Assembly (NCBI GenBank): GCA_036351435.1 | Contig: JAZBPA010000189.1 | Span: 1 to 58,609 of the forward strand | Length of the DNA: 58,609 bases | From: JAAUQA01 sp036351435 | Lineage (GTDB): Bacteria; Pseudomonadota; Gammaproteobacteria; Competibacterales; Competibacteraceae | Direction of reading: 5' to 3' | Part shown: positions 42,357 to 51,364 of the stretch, piece after piece | Layout: the number at the start of each line of letters is the position of its first letter | How positions within the stretch are numbered: the stretch's first letter is position 1 | The notes under the pieces: generated by a model | Database searches by the model: none | Told to the model about the DNA's origin: nothing | The model's input: the letters and a program-made list of their open reading frames with translations, nothing else | Position numbers and translations under genes: made by a program

Positions 42357-43490
42357 ATGACACGACCTATCAAGGTATTGCAAATTACCCGTGCAGCTAT
42401 TGACGGCGGTTTCGACTATCATCGCGAAATCAGCCAGGCCTTCGCTGGGAATGCATTCCAAGTCACCACGGTGTTCATCCGCGGCTCATTGCCTCAGGAC
42501 GAAATACAGCGCTACCAGGGCGAAGTGGTTTTTCTTGATGCGAGACACCGTAGGCAGTTTAAACAGCGCTGGATAGTAGCGCTTAAACTCTGGTTGATGA
42601 GCCGCCGCGAGCCGTTCGATCTTGCGATTTGCCATCATCATAAACCGGCGGTAGCGGTCAATACGCTACAAAAGCTTTGGCCCATCCGCCGGATGTACTA
42701 TGTGGTACACGATTATAATTATTTTAGCGTCGACGATATTCATGGTCGGCGGCGGCGGCAGTTTGTACTAAACCGGCTTGACCCTCAATGCAAGTTTATC
42801 GCCGTATCGAATGCGCTACGCAGCAATATCCAACACTGGTTACCTGAATTCAGCGCAGAACGCTGTTTGGTCATTCCCAATGCGATTGATCACGTGCAGC
42901 TGGCCGCCCAAAGTCTGGAACGACAAGCAGCCTGTCAAGCCTTGGGGATTGATCCGACTAGCTTTGTGTTTGGCACAACCGGGCGGTTGGTAAGCTATAA
43001 AGCACATCACGAACTCATTGATGCCTACGCCCGTGTCCATGAGTCAATGCCAACTAGCTGTCTGATCATTATTGGCCGTGGCAAGCAACGTGAGAAGTTG
43101 ACGACTCAGATCAAGGCGCTCGGATTAGAGCACAAGGTTAAGCTGATCGGCTTTTTGCCCAAAGCAGCCCGGTACATGGCGGCCTTCGATGTGTTTGTGT
43201 TTCCCTCGCATAACGAGCCCTTTGGCTTAGTGTTGCTCGAAGCAATGGTCAATCGGTTGCCGATCCTGGCGGCGGATAGCGGAGCTGTGCCGGAAATAAT
43301 TCCGCATCCCGATGAATTGTTCACTACCGGAGATATAGCCGGGTTAGCCACTAAGCTGGTGGATTTTTATCGTCTGCCGGAATCCGCCCGGCAGGCCTTA
43401 GGTCAGACGGGATACCAGCATTTACAGCGGAATTTTAGCTTGGAGCACTATCGGGATTGTTATCGGCAGTTGTGGGAGGAACCGTGTTAA
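42357..43490 (+). CDS. Glycosyltransferase family 4 protein
   Basis: A 377-residue GT-B enzyme. The N-terminal lobe starts KVLQITRAAIDGGFDYHREI. The C-terminal lobe has the GT4 nucleotide-sugar site FGTTGRLVSYKAHHELIDAY, IIIGRGKQREKL, and FVFPSHNEPFGLVLLEAMVN (E-x7-E motif), followed by LPILAADSGAVPEII. It is a complete member of the LPS gene run, 37 bases after the GT8-like gene. Confidence 0.9.
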   Translation: MTRPIKVLQITRAAIDGGFDYHREISQAFAGNAFQVTTVFIRGSLPQDEIQRYQGEVVFLDARHRRQFKQRWIVALKLWLMSRREPFDLAICHHHKPAVAVNTLQKLWPIRRMYYVVHDYNYFSVDDIHGRRRRQFVLNRLDPQCKFIAVSNALRSNIQHWLPEFSAERCLVIPNAIDHVQLAAQSLERQAACQALGIDPTSFVFGTTGRLVSYKAHHELIDAYARVHESMPTSCLIIIGRGKQREKLTTQIKALGLEHKVKLIGFLPKAARYMAAFDVFVFPSHNEPFGLVLLEAMVNRLPILAADSGAVPEIIPHPDELFTTGDIAGLATKLVDFYRLPESARQALGQTGYQHLQRNFSLEHYRDCYRQLWEEPC

Positions 43491-43521
43491 CTGCTCGTTT
43501 CCGCCAAGGTTCGTCTTAACA

Positions 43522-44649
43522 ATGCGTTTTAATCGCGCAGTTGATGCGCAACATCGGCGGATTGCCCTGCTCCTTCAACATGGCGGGGATGGTGGCGTTG
43601 AACGGTGTTTCATTAATTTGGCACGTGGCTTTGTCGAGCGCGGCATCGCCACAGACCTATTAATTGCCGAGCGCAACACCCCGTTTCTCGGCCATCTTGA
43701 TCCGCAGGTGCGCTTAATCCATATGCCCGTTGCCGGTAGTTCATCTCCGCGGGCGCTAGCGAACTATATCGACCAACAACAACCGCAGATTTTGTTGGCT
43801 GCCAAAGATGAAGATTGCAAATTAGCCATCACCGCCCGCACCCTGTCACCTCGACCGCGCATTTGTTTGTGTGCCAGCGTGAATTACAGTGCTCAGTTAG
43901 CGGGCCACGGTAAAGGACCACTGCGGCGCTGGCTCCGCTATAAACGGCTTCGTCAGATGTTCAATCAAGCAGATACGCTGATCTGTGTGTCCGCAGGCGT
44001 TGCTGCTGATCTGGCGATGATTCTCGGCAAGCGCCAGCAGGACTTGCATGTCCTCCCCAATCCAGTGGTAACTCCCGAACTCACTAAACTGGCCAAGGAA
44101 CCAGTACATCACCCTTGGTTCGCCGAGCCACACCCGCCGGTTATTTTAGGCGTCGGTCGATTGGGTCGAATCAAAAATTTTTCCCTCTTGTTGCGCGCTT
44201 TTGCTGTGGTCCATCAGCAGTGCGAGGCGCGGCTTATCATCCTCGGTGAAGGTAGACAACGGGCCCAGTTGACCAGCTTAGCAACTCAGCTGGGCATGGC
44301 AGAGGCAGTGGATTTGCCCGGATTTGTCGAAAACCCGTTGGCTTTTATGGCCCGGGCGGCCGTGTTCGTGTTGTCGTCGCGTTGGGAAGGTTTCGGCAAT
44401 GTTCTGGTAGAAGCGCTGGCCTGTGGAACACCTGCCGTTGCCACGGATTGTCCCAGTGGTCCGGCAGAAATTCTCCAGGCTGGAAAGATTGGCTCCCTGG
44501 TGCCGGTTGATGACCCAGCAGCACTAAGTAAGGCGATACTCTCTTGCTTAGCCAATCCACCGCAGCCTGAAACTTTGCGCCAAGCGGCTCTGCGCTATAG
44601 TTTGGAAAACAGCTGTGAGGCTTATCTGCGGGTTTTTGAATCGGGATGA
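43522..44649 (+). CDS. Glycosyltransferase family 4 protein (second)
   Basis: A 375-residue GT-B enzyme starting RFNRAVDAQHRRIALLLQHG, with GGDGGVERCFINLARGFVER. The C-terminal lobe has ILGVGRLGRIKNFSLLLRAF, LIILGEGRQRAQLTSLATQL and SSRWEGFGNVLVEALACGTP. The first lobe glycine-rich loop (GGDGGVE) is typical of GT4 enzymes with UDP- or GDP-sugars. The last 28 bases overlap the convergent WaaL-like gene. Confidence 0.9.
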   Translation: MRFNRAVDAQHRRIALLLQHGGDGGVERCFINLARGFVERGIATDLLIAERNTPFLGHLDPQVRLIHMPVAGSSSPRALANYIDQQQPQILLAAKDEDCKLAITARTLSPRPRICLCASVNYSAQLAGHGKGPLRRWLRYKRLRQMFNQADTLICVSAGVAADLAMILGKRQQDLHVLPNPVVTPELTKLAKEPVHHPWFAEPHPPVILGVGRLGRIKNFSLLLRAFAVVHQQCEARLIILGEGRQRAQLTSLATQLGMAEAVDLPGFVENPLAFMARAAVFVLSSRWEGFGNVLVEALACGTPAVATDCPSGPAEILQAGKIGSLVPVDDPAALSKAILSCLANPPQPETLRQAALRYSLENSCEAYLRVFESG

Positions 44650-45977
44650 TTTGACGATTGAACACCTAAGGCACTGCCACCGGCACGGGCAAGATAACAG
44701 GTATAAGATGCTCCCGCGATCAATAACCAATAAAACCGCCCGTGGGTACTAAATATTCGCGAATCGGTGAGTTGACAAAGTATGTTGAGCACCATCAGCG
44801 ACAACAGCAGCAGATAAACATCACGATCCAAACAACCGCTGCGAGCGGATTGGCGCAATCGGTAAACCAGAATCCCAAACAACACTAAAAACGGCAAGGT
44901 TCCAAAGATCCCCAAGCCGGCCAATAGCTCCAATCCGAGGTTATGAAAATCCTGATAGTTCGTGTCCGGTGCAAATCTGGCCTGTTGCTCTTTTAGGATA
45001 TGCGGTGCGGCCCCCAGACCCCAACCAAACCAAGGTTTTTGCATCCATGATTCGCTACCGACCAGCATGATATTGGCTCGTTCGCGGATGGCGAAATCGT
45101 CAATAGAATGAATGTTTCCCGACCAGACATGGCTCACGAAGCCATCGTGAGTAAAGTCAAAGCGTTCGGCAAAGATCAGGCTATTAAATAACAGGATGAC
45201 CACAATCAGGGTTGCGAAAATTCCTCCGTACAAACTCATTGAGCGACTTATAACCCAGTCGGACCTGCGGTAATTAGTCGTCAAGGCCAGACCCACCCCG
45301 ATGATCAGCAGTGCCAGCCAAGCCGTGCGGGTTTGCGAGAAGATTAATCCCTGCGCCAACAACACTGCCAAAACGGTCATTCCGAAAATACCTAACCAAC
45401 ACCAGCGTTTCCCTTGAAAAAAGTGGTATAGCCTTGGAATCATCAGCAGTAGGCCTAACAAGGCGGCCGCAGAGTATTGCCCGAAAGCGGTAGCAGACCA
45501 TTTAAAACTGATACGCTCATGATTGAGCACTGCTGCGAACTGCGATTCATCCACTGCTCGTGCGCACCCGAGCACGAAACCCACCAAGGCTAAAGTTAAT
45601 AGAATAAGCACTCGGTCTTGACGGCCCCTCAGCCACCACGCCACGCACAAGAACAACCACAGCCAAAAGAAATCCAACACCGCTTCAAGTTGCGTGGCCC
45701 GCTCTAATGGCCGATTTAATAAGGCTAATCCCAGGCTAATCAATACGGCTAGCGCCGCCCAAAGCAGTATACGGGTTAGCAAGTCGCGCTGCATTACCTC
45801 CCAGAAGCGCCGCCAGTCAGCCACAGTAGCAATAACTAGCAACCCTAGTCCAAAATTAGCACCGGCATTCCCTAAATAGGCAAACAGAGCGAATACATAC
45901 ACGGCAAAAACACCGACGCGCTCCTGCCAGGGGGGTGTTTGAACCGGTGGATAGAAAGAAAATGCGGTCATAGACAA
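44622..45977 (-). CDS. O-antigen ligase (WaaL-like, Wzy_C domain)
   Basis: A 451-residue inner-membrane protein with about 12 membrane segments. The large periplasmic loop (residues about 260-350) has the usual ligase features FAIRERANIMLVGSESWMQK, PWFGWGLGAAPH and FHNLGLELLAGLGIFGTLPF, with conserved His and Arg residues. By family it joins undecaprenol-linked O-polysaccharide to lipid A-core. It lies on the opposite strand to the GT genes and overlaps the second GT4 gene tail to tail. Confidence 0.8.
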   Translation of the reverse strand: MSMTAFSFYPPVQTPPWQERVGVFAVYVFALFAYLGNAGANFGLGLLVIATVADWRRFWEVMQRDLLTRILLWAALAVLISLGLALLNRPLERATQLEAVLDFFWLWLFLCVAWWLRGRQDRVLILLTLALVGFVLGCARAVDESQFAAVLNHERISFKWSATAFGQYSAAALLGLLLMIPRLYHFFQGKRWCWLGIFGMTVLAVLLAQGLIFSQTRTAWLALLIIGVGLALTTNYRRSDWVISRSMSLYGGIFATLIVVILLFNSLIFAERFDFTHDGFVSHVWSGNIHSIDDFAIRERANIMLVGSESWMQKPWFGWGLGAAPHILKEQQARFAPDTNYQDFHNLGLELLAGLGIFGTLPFLVLFGILVYRLRQSARSGCLDRDVYLLLLSLMVLNILCQLTDSRIFSTHGRFYWLLIAGASYTCYLARAGGSALGVQSSNHPDSKTRR

Positions 45978-46305
45978 TGAAGTCTTATTCTTATCCCAGC
46001 GATATATCGGTATTCTAAGCAGAGGGTATTAGATTACGGTAGCTCGCAACAACTCAATTGTATCCTGTTCGATTGCCTGGGAAGCTTAGCACAATGCCAA
46101 TCGGCTAACCTGATGTGGGAAGACCTCACGGAACACGCTCTTGCCCTGTGGTCTAATGTAGGCCTCCCCGTTTCTACTGCCATGAAGCGTATAACACTGC
46201 CTAGAGCCATGTATAATTGGGCGTTAAACTCCGTCGGCAACCACCTCCTGCAGCGACCTTTATCAAGCAGGTGTTCTGCCGACAACCCAGCTGGAGATCA
46301 CTGAT
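45978..46305 (+). promoter_or_regulatory. Promoter-like site and structured leader upstream of the GT83/39-type gene
   Basis: This 328-base gap has no gene. A perfect -10-like TATAAT lies at 46212-46217 without a strong -35. Downstream, GTCGGCA...CACCT-C-TGC at 46233-46251 pairs with GCAGGTG...TGCCGAC at 46267-46283, forming a large stem-loop between the promoter and the ribosome site. This gives a structured leader about 90 bases long. The left half of the gap shows nothing distinctive. Confidence 0.4.
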
Positions 46306-48033
46306 TTGTCTTGGTCCCGCTCAACTTACTCGGCAACGCAAAACGCGCACCATTCAGGCCACGAGCGAAGTCAACGGTTTCTAACCGCATTTTTTTGGTC
46401 ATTGCTCTGGGCTGTGGCGTTGCTGGCGCTTTATCAAGGCAGCGACTCCATTGCTCTGATTGACCCGAACGAGGGGCGTAACGCGAGCATCGCACGTGAA
46501 ATGGCGGCGTCCGGCGACTATATCGTACCCCATCTCAACGGTCTGCCTTATCTCGACAAGCCTGTTTTCTTCTTTGCCACTGCTGCCACTGCCATCCAAA
46601 TGTTGGGAGCCACTGAATTTGCCGTCCGGTTACCGTCCCTAGTCTTCACCCTGGCGACAATTTTGCTCGTGATGGCATTCGGCTACCTGCGCTTCAACCG
46701 CTCCACCGCGTTATTGGCCGGGCTGATTTTGATGACCTGTCCGCTGGTCCAGGTGTATTCGCGCATTGTGATCTTTGATGCGACGCTGATGTTTTGGATC
46801 AGTTGCGCTTGCATGGCCTTGCACCTTAGTTGGGAACGTAACCGTTTGTTGTGGCTTATTCTGGGCTGGGTAGCGGCGGGTTTTGCTGTGCTTACCAAAG
46901 GTCCGGTGGGTTTAGCGCTCCCTCTGTTAGTCAGCGTTGCTGACGCCATGGCCAGGCGGGAGAAGGTGCGTCGACTATTTCATCCTGCTGGGATCGCAGT
47001 TTTCATTCTGGTAGTCGGTCCCTGGTTTCTCGCCGTTACCTTGCAACACCCTGAATTTCCGCACTATGCCTTGGTGCGAGAGACCTATGAGCGCTTGGTC
47101 ACTGATAATCGCAATGGTGCGTTTTACTCCATTGCAGCATTCCTGATTGCCGGCTCCCTGCCTTGGATCAGTATGTTATTTTTAGGTTTCCGGCAACTCG
47201 CCAAATTTTGGCGTGAACGGTTGACAACAGCTCGCACGGAAGTGTTTTTGTTATTGTGGATACTCCTACCGCTGGCTTTTTTCACGCTCTCCGTATCTAA
47301 GCGTGCGGGCTATATTCTACCGGTCCTGCCAGCAGTCGCTCTATTGTGTGCGCGGTTGGTGCAGGGTGCTCCTCATCTGCTTCGCTACACTGCTTGGATC
47401 GCCGCGGCCATCGGCTTTCTGTTAGGGATAATTTTGCTTTTCGGCAGTGGTGCGTTCGCCCCCCATATCTATGTCTCTCGGATTGCCCAGGCAATGTATA
47501 CCCAAGGGCCGGTGATGGGTGTCGCCCTCATCGCAGCAGGCGGGATGGCGTTGTTCGGGGCAACCTCCCCGAGACGCGCCACCGCTGGCTTGGCAATGCT
47601 ACCCATTGCGACAATATTGGGTGCCCAGGGCATTTTCGCCGAGTTAGGCGAGTACCGTTCTGCACGTTCGCTGGCTCGAGCCATTGAAGTTACTGCGCCG
47701 GGAGTCAGCCAAGTAATCGGTGTAGAAGCCTACGCACCTTCTTTGGCCTATTATCTTGAAAAGCCCATCGTGTTGGCCACGAAAAACAACGCCCCCGAAA
47801 TACCTAGCGACTATATCCACGAGTATGAAGATAAGTTGCGCAACGCATCGAATTCAACTTTACGTCCAGAAGATTGGTGGCAACAATCACTTGCGCAGTG
47901 TATCGAACCGGCAGTCTTTTTAGTGGAAGCCGAAAAGTCTGAAAAACGCACAGCGCTGGCAGCCGAACTTCCATTGATAGCGGAAAATCCCGGTCATGCC
48001 GTATATGGTCCTTGTAAACCTGTTGTCCGTTAA
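46306..48033 (+). CDS. ArnT/PMT-family integral membrane glycosyltransferase
   Basis: A 575-residue protein with about 11-13 membrane segments. The first periplasmic loop has LIDPNEGRNASIAREMAASG and DYIVPHLNGLPYLDKPVFFF, the acidic motif and 'LDKPP'-like run of the GT83/GT39 group that uses polyprenyl-phosphate sugars. Later runs include LTKGPVGLALPLLVSVADAM. The C-terminal 150 residues form a soluble periplasmic part. By family it transfers a sugar such as L-Ara4N, or another sugar, to lipid A or core. The TTG start at 46306 follows GGAG at ten bases and is the only start that fits. Confidence 0.85.
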   Translation: MSWSRSTYSATQNAHHSGHERSQRFLTAFFWSLLWAVALLALYQGSDSIALIDPNEGRNASIAREMAASGDYIVPHLNGLPYLDKPVFFFATAATAIQMLGATEFAVRLPSLVFTLATILLVMAFGYLRFNRSTALLAGLILMTCPLVQVYSRIVIFDATLMFWISCACMALHLSWERNRLLWLILGWVAAGFAVLTKGPVGLALPLLVSVADAMARREKVRRLFHPAGIAVFILVVGPWFLAVTLQHPEFPHYALVRETYERLVTDNRNGAFYSIAAFLIAGSLPWISMLFLGFRQLAKFWRERLTTARTEVFLLLWILLPLAFFTLSVSKRAGYILPVLPAVALLCARLVQGAPHLLRYTAWIAAAIGFLLGIILLFGSGAFAPHIYVSRIAQAMYTQGPVMGVALIAAGGMALFGATSPRRATAGLAMLPIATILGAQGIFAELGEYRSARSLARAIEVTAPGVSQVIGVEAYAPSLAYYLEKPIVLATKNNAPEIPSDYIHEYEDKLRNASNSTLRPEDWWQQSLAQCIEPAVFLVEAEKSEKRTALAAELPLIAENPGHAVYGPCKPVVR

Positions 48034-48075
48034 TTAGTTCCATCCTGTTTTGACTGAACTCATAGGATCGCAATC

Positions 48076-48894
48076 ATGAAGACCATTCTCATCACTGGTA
48101 CAACAGACGGCATCGGTTTGGAAACTGCTCGCCAGCTAGGCGCGCAAGGCCATCGATTATTGTTACACGGACGTACTTTTGAGAAAACTCAGCGTACTAT
48201 CGAAGAACTCCGCGCCCAGCAAACTGATCTCTCAGCGGAACCCGTCTTTGGCGACTTGTCCGACATGCGTCAGGTGTTGCAGTTGGCTGAACAAGTCAAA
48301 GAAAAGGCGCCGGTTCTGGATGTGCTACTCAATAACGCCGGCGTGTTTGAGAATGAGCGACGGATTACTCCAGATGGCCTTGAATTGACCATGGCTATCA
48401 ACCACTTTGCGCCATTTTTACTCACTCATGCTCTGCTGGATAGGGTCAAGGCCGCAGCGCAGGGCCGCGTCATCTCGGTGAGCTCCATCGCCCATCAAGG
48501 AGGACAGTTGGATCTTGAAGATTTGACTTTTAAACGCAGCTTTAGCGGCTATGATGCCTACTGCACATCCAAATTAGCTAATATTTTGTTTACTGTAGCG
48601 CTCGCTCAACGCTTAAAAGGAAGCGCTGTTACCGCGAATTGCCTGCATCCAGGCGTAATCAGCACCAAGCTATTACATAGTGGATTCGGCATTGGTGGTG
48701 CTAGTGTCGCTGAAGGAGCGCGCACCTCGGTTTATTTGGCCACCGCCGAAGAAATCGGCACAGTGACTGGTGAGTATTTCATTGATAGCCATCCGGCCAC
48801 CCCATCAGCAACTGCCCGAGACACGAGTCTGGCCGAAGCGTTTTGGCAAACCTCGGTGGAGCTGTTGCATCCTTTTCTGTCTGCTAACGATTGA
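48076..48894 (+). CDS. Short-chain dehydrogenase/reductase (retinol dehydrogenase-like)
   Basis: A 272-residue SDR enzyme: cofactor motif LITGTTDGIGLETARQLGAQ, structural NNAG in LDVLLNNAGVFENERRITPD, catalytic Ser in RVISVSSIAHQGGQL, and Tyr-Lys in YDAYCTSKLANILFTVALAQ. NHFAPFLLTHALL and CLHPGVISTKLL place it in the retinol-dehydrogenase-like branch. The substrate is unknown. It is complete and lies 42 bases after the GT83/39 gene. Confidence 0.92.
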   Translation: MKTILITGTTDGIGLETARQLGAQGHRLLLHGRTFEKTQRTIEELRAQQTDLSAEPVFGDLSDMRQVLQLAEQVKEKAPVLDVLLNNAGVFENERRITPDGLELTMAINHFAPFLLTHALLDRVKAAAQGRVISVSSIAHQGGQLDLEDLTFKRSFSGYDAYCTSKLANILFTVALAQRLKGSAVTANCLHPGVISTKLLHSGFGIGGASVAEGARTSVYLATAEEIGTVTGEYFIDSHPATPSATARDTSLAEAFWQTSVELLHPFLSAND

Positions 48895-48909
48895 TTGAGG
48901 ACTCTCGTC

Positions 48910-49488
48910 GTGACCTCACACGCCGAAAAACACCCACTCAGCGCAGAAGATTATCTGATTATGGAGCGTACCGCCGACACCCGCCACGAATTAGTGGACG
49001 GCGAAATCTTCGCCATGACCGGGGCTAGTCGAGCACATAATCTGATTAATGGTAATGTGTTTGCCGCTCTGCACAGCCAATTGAAAGACCGTCCTTGTGA
49101 AATCTACAACAACGACATGCGGGTCAAAATCAGTCCCGCCGGCGATTATGTTTATCCCGACATCGTAGTGGTTTGCGATCCTCCTCGGTTCGAGGATGAG
49201 CACGTTGACACGCTGCTCAACCCTACCTTAATCATTGAGGTGCTCTCTGATTCGACGGAAGCTTATGACCGAGGCGGCAAATTCACGGCTTATCGTACTC
49301 TCGACAGCCTAAGCGAGTATCTGCTGATCACTCAACATGAAGCACGAATAGAACATTACACCCGACAAACTCCAGCAGGCTGGTTGTTGACCGAAGTGAC
49401 CGGTTTGCCGAACAGCTTGGAATTACCGAGCATCAACTGCCGACTGATGCTGAATGAGGTATACGCCAAAGTCGATCTGGCAGCGTAA
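48910..49488 (+). CDS. Uma2-family (PD-(D/E)XK nuclease-fold) protein
   Basis: From the GTG at 48910 the protein has 192 residues. It shows the Uma2 pattern LSAEDYLIMERTADTRHELV, DGEIFAMTGASRAHNLINGN, VYPDIVVVCDPP and TLIIEVLSDSTEAYDRGGKF, with the conserved D-xn-E-x-L nuclease-type residues. The function of this often multi-copy family is unknown; some members are thought to be mobile. The GTG is preferred because GAGG lies nine bases upstream; a TTG at 48895 would abut the SDR stop. Confidence 0.9.
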   Translation: MTSHAEKHPLSAEDYLIMERTADTRHELVDGEIFAMTGASRAHNLINGNVFAALHSQLKDRPCEIYNNDMRVKISPAGDYVYPDIVVVCDPPRFEDEHVDTLLNPTLIIEVLSDSTEAYDRGGKFTAYRTLDSLSEYLLITQHEARIEHYTRQTPAGWLLTEVTGLPNSLELPSINCRLMLNEVYAKVDLAA

Positions 49489-49500
49489 GGAATCAAATTC

Positions 49501-50664
49501 TCAACCGATGCCGAAGACCTGCCTTAGATAAGCCAGAAAGGTCTCATCCCGGCACATGGTTTTGCCCGCTGAATCACTGAGCTTGGCAACAGGTTGACCG
49601 TTGCACTCGGTCATCTTGATGACAATGTTTAATGCCTTGTGACCCAGATCATTGGTCAAATTAGTGCCAATGCCGAAGGACAGCCTGGCTTCGTCCTTAA
49701 ACCGATCATAAATAGCCAATGCCTTGGGTAGATTCAGGCCGTCGCTGAACACCAGATTCTTGTGGCGCGGATCAACACGGTGCGCGTGGTAGTTGGCGAT
49801 CACCTTATCGGCCCACTGAAACGGATCACCTGAATCATGGCGAGCCCCATCAAACAGCTTGCAAAAATACAAATCGAAGTCGTGCAAGAAAGCATTGATT
49901 CCCACCACATCAGATAGGGCAATGCCGAGATCGCCACGGTATTCTCGGGCCCAGGTTTCGAAAGCAAACTTTTGGCTCTCCACTAAACGTGGTCCCAGAG
50001 CCTGACACGCTTGCAGAAATTCGTGCGCCATGGTGCCGATAGGGATGAGACCCAATGTTTTGGCCAGTAGCACATTACTGGTACCCACACAGTTTTCTGG
50101 AAGCTGCTTTGCAAATTCTGCGACCACCTGGCGTTGCCAATCGGTGGAGAAACGGCGGCGGGTGCCGAAGTCGGCGAACCGAAAATTCTCGGTTTCGGGA
50201 TGTTGACGCACCGTCTCAATCTTACTTTGCAAACGACGCCATCCCTCTGCTTCGGTAGCTTCAGACTGCCGGTCTTGAAAATAGATTTGGTTGACGATAG
50301 CGAGTACCGGTACTTCAAACAAAATGGTGTGCAACCACGGTCCACGAAGAATGATTTCCAGGGCTTCCGCATCCCTGCATACTTCTACGTAACGGGTTTG
50401 TAGGTGAAACAAACGCAGAAAATCCACAAAATCCGGCTTCATGAAGCGCAGTGAACTCAAATACGTCAACTCATCCTCGGTGAAGCGCAAGGTACACAAC
50501 TCGGAAATCGCATCGCGGATTGCACCCGCAAAAGGCCGCAGATCAATATCGGCGTCCCGGCATTTAAAGCGGTACTCAACCTGTGCACCCGGGAATTGGT
50601 GGAGCACCGCCTGCATCATGGTGAATTTATAGAGGTCGGTATCCAGCAGACTGTTGATAATCAT
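49501..50664 (-). CDS. pncB: Nicotinate phosphoribosyltransferase
   Basis: A 387-residue enzyme converting nicotinate and PRPP to nicotinate mononucleotide, the committed step of NAD salvage. The start LLDTDLYKFTMMQAVLHQFP, the run RRRFSTDWQRQV, GTSNVLLAKTLGLIPIGTMAHE (its His is the phosphorylated residue region), and RHDSGDPFQWADKVIANYHA are all PncB features. It overlaps the nicotinamidase gene by four bases and is last in the NrtR-linked operon. Confidence 0.95.
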   Translation of the reverse strand: MIINSLLDTDLYKFTMMQAVLHQFPGAQVEYRFKCRDADIDLRPFAGAIRDAISELCTLRFTEDELTYLSSLRFMKPDFVDFLRLFHLQTRYVEVCRDAEALEIILRGPWLHTILFEVPVLAIVNQIYFQDRQSEATEAEGWRRLQSKIETVRQHPETENFRFADFGTRRRFSTDWQRQVVAEFAKQLPENCVGTSNVLLAKTLGLIPIGTMAHEFLQACQALGPRLVESQKFAFETWAREYRGDLGIALSDVVGINAFLHDFDLYFCKLFDGARHDSGDPFQWADKVIANYHAHRVDPRHKNLVFSDGLNLPKALAIYDRFKDEARLSFGIGTNLTNDLGHKALNIVIKMTECNGQPVAKLSDSAGKTMCRDETFLAYLRQVFGIG

Positions 50665-51332
50665 GTGCTGGCAACCCTAACATCCCGGCGCTTTAGCTGT
50701 GCCGCACTTTCTACCAAGATCACGCCGGCGGCTTCCATTTCAGTAACTGCTTGAGCACTGGTCTCTTCTGCTACACCCCGCACAGCAGCCCGATTGACCA
50801 CCACCTCGAAACCGGCCTGATTCAGTTGCAAAACCGTGTTCTTAATACAGTAATCGGTGGCTAACCCGCCCACTAGGACTGTTTGAATGCCTTGTGCCCG
50901 GAGATATTCGATAACCCCGGTACTCATGCGGTTGGCCAAGTCATGATAGCAAGCGCCGTAGGGATGCATGTTGGGTTCCACGCCTTTCCAGACGAAATAG
51001 TCGTAGTCGGTCACAGAAGGTAGGCCATTGATCAGTTCAAACCCTTTGGTGCCGGGTTCGGCATGGCGTGGCCAACGAATATCGACATTGGGCTCGCCCG
51101 CAACAGCGCTCAGTGGCGGATGGTTCTCATCGGCCACCCACACCGCGCTGGGACTATGCGCATCTTTGGATCCTAACCGTAGCCGGGCGAAAGCCGCCTG
51201 TGCATTAAGCTCATCGACGATTTCGGTGCCGCCAACGACCGGTAGTTCATTCGGGCAAACCGGCGTAAAGGTGTTTTGCGCATCCACATCGAATGAGGCC
51301 GTTTTTTCTGGATCAAGCAAAAAAGTATTCAT
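50661..51332 (-). CDS. pncA: Nicotinamidase (PncA-type isochorismatase family)
   Basis: A 223-residue hydrolase that deamidates nicotinamide to nicotinate. The catalytic triad is visible as Asp in TASFDVDAQNTFTPVCP, Lys in YFVWKGVEPNMHPYGAC, and Cys in LVGGLATDYCIKNTVLQLNQ. The metal-site residues fall in SKDAHSP. It lies between the PurA-like and pncB genes on the minus strand, 32 bases from the former and overlapping the latter, so the product feeds directly to PncB. Confidence 0.93.
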   Translation of the reverse strand: MNTFLLDPEKTASFDVDAQNTFTPVCPNELPVVGGTEIVDELNAQAAFARLRLGSKDAHSPSAVWVADENHPPLSAVAGEPNVDIRWPRHAEPGTKGFELINGLPSVTDYDYFVWKGVEPNMHPYGACYHDLANRMSTGVIEYLRAQGIQTVLVGGLATDYCIKNTVLQLNQAGFEVVVNRAAVRGVAEETSAQAVTEMEAAGVILVESAAQLKRRDVRVAST

Positions 51333-51364
51333 GTTCGTTACCCCTTAGTTTCGAGAGAGCTAAC

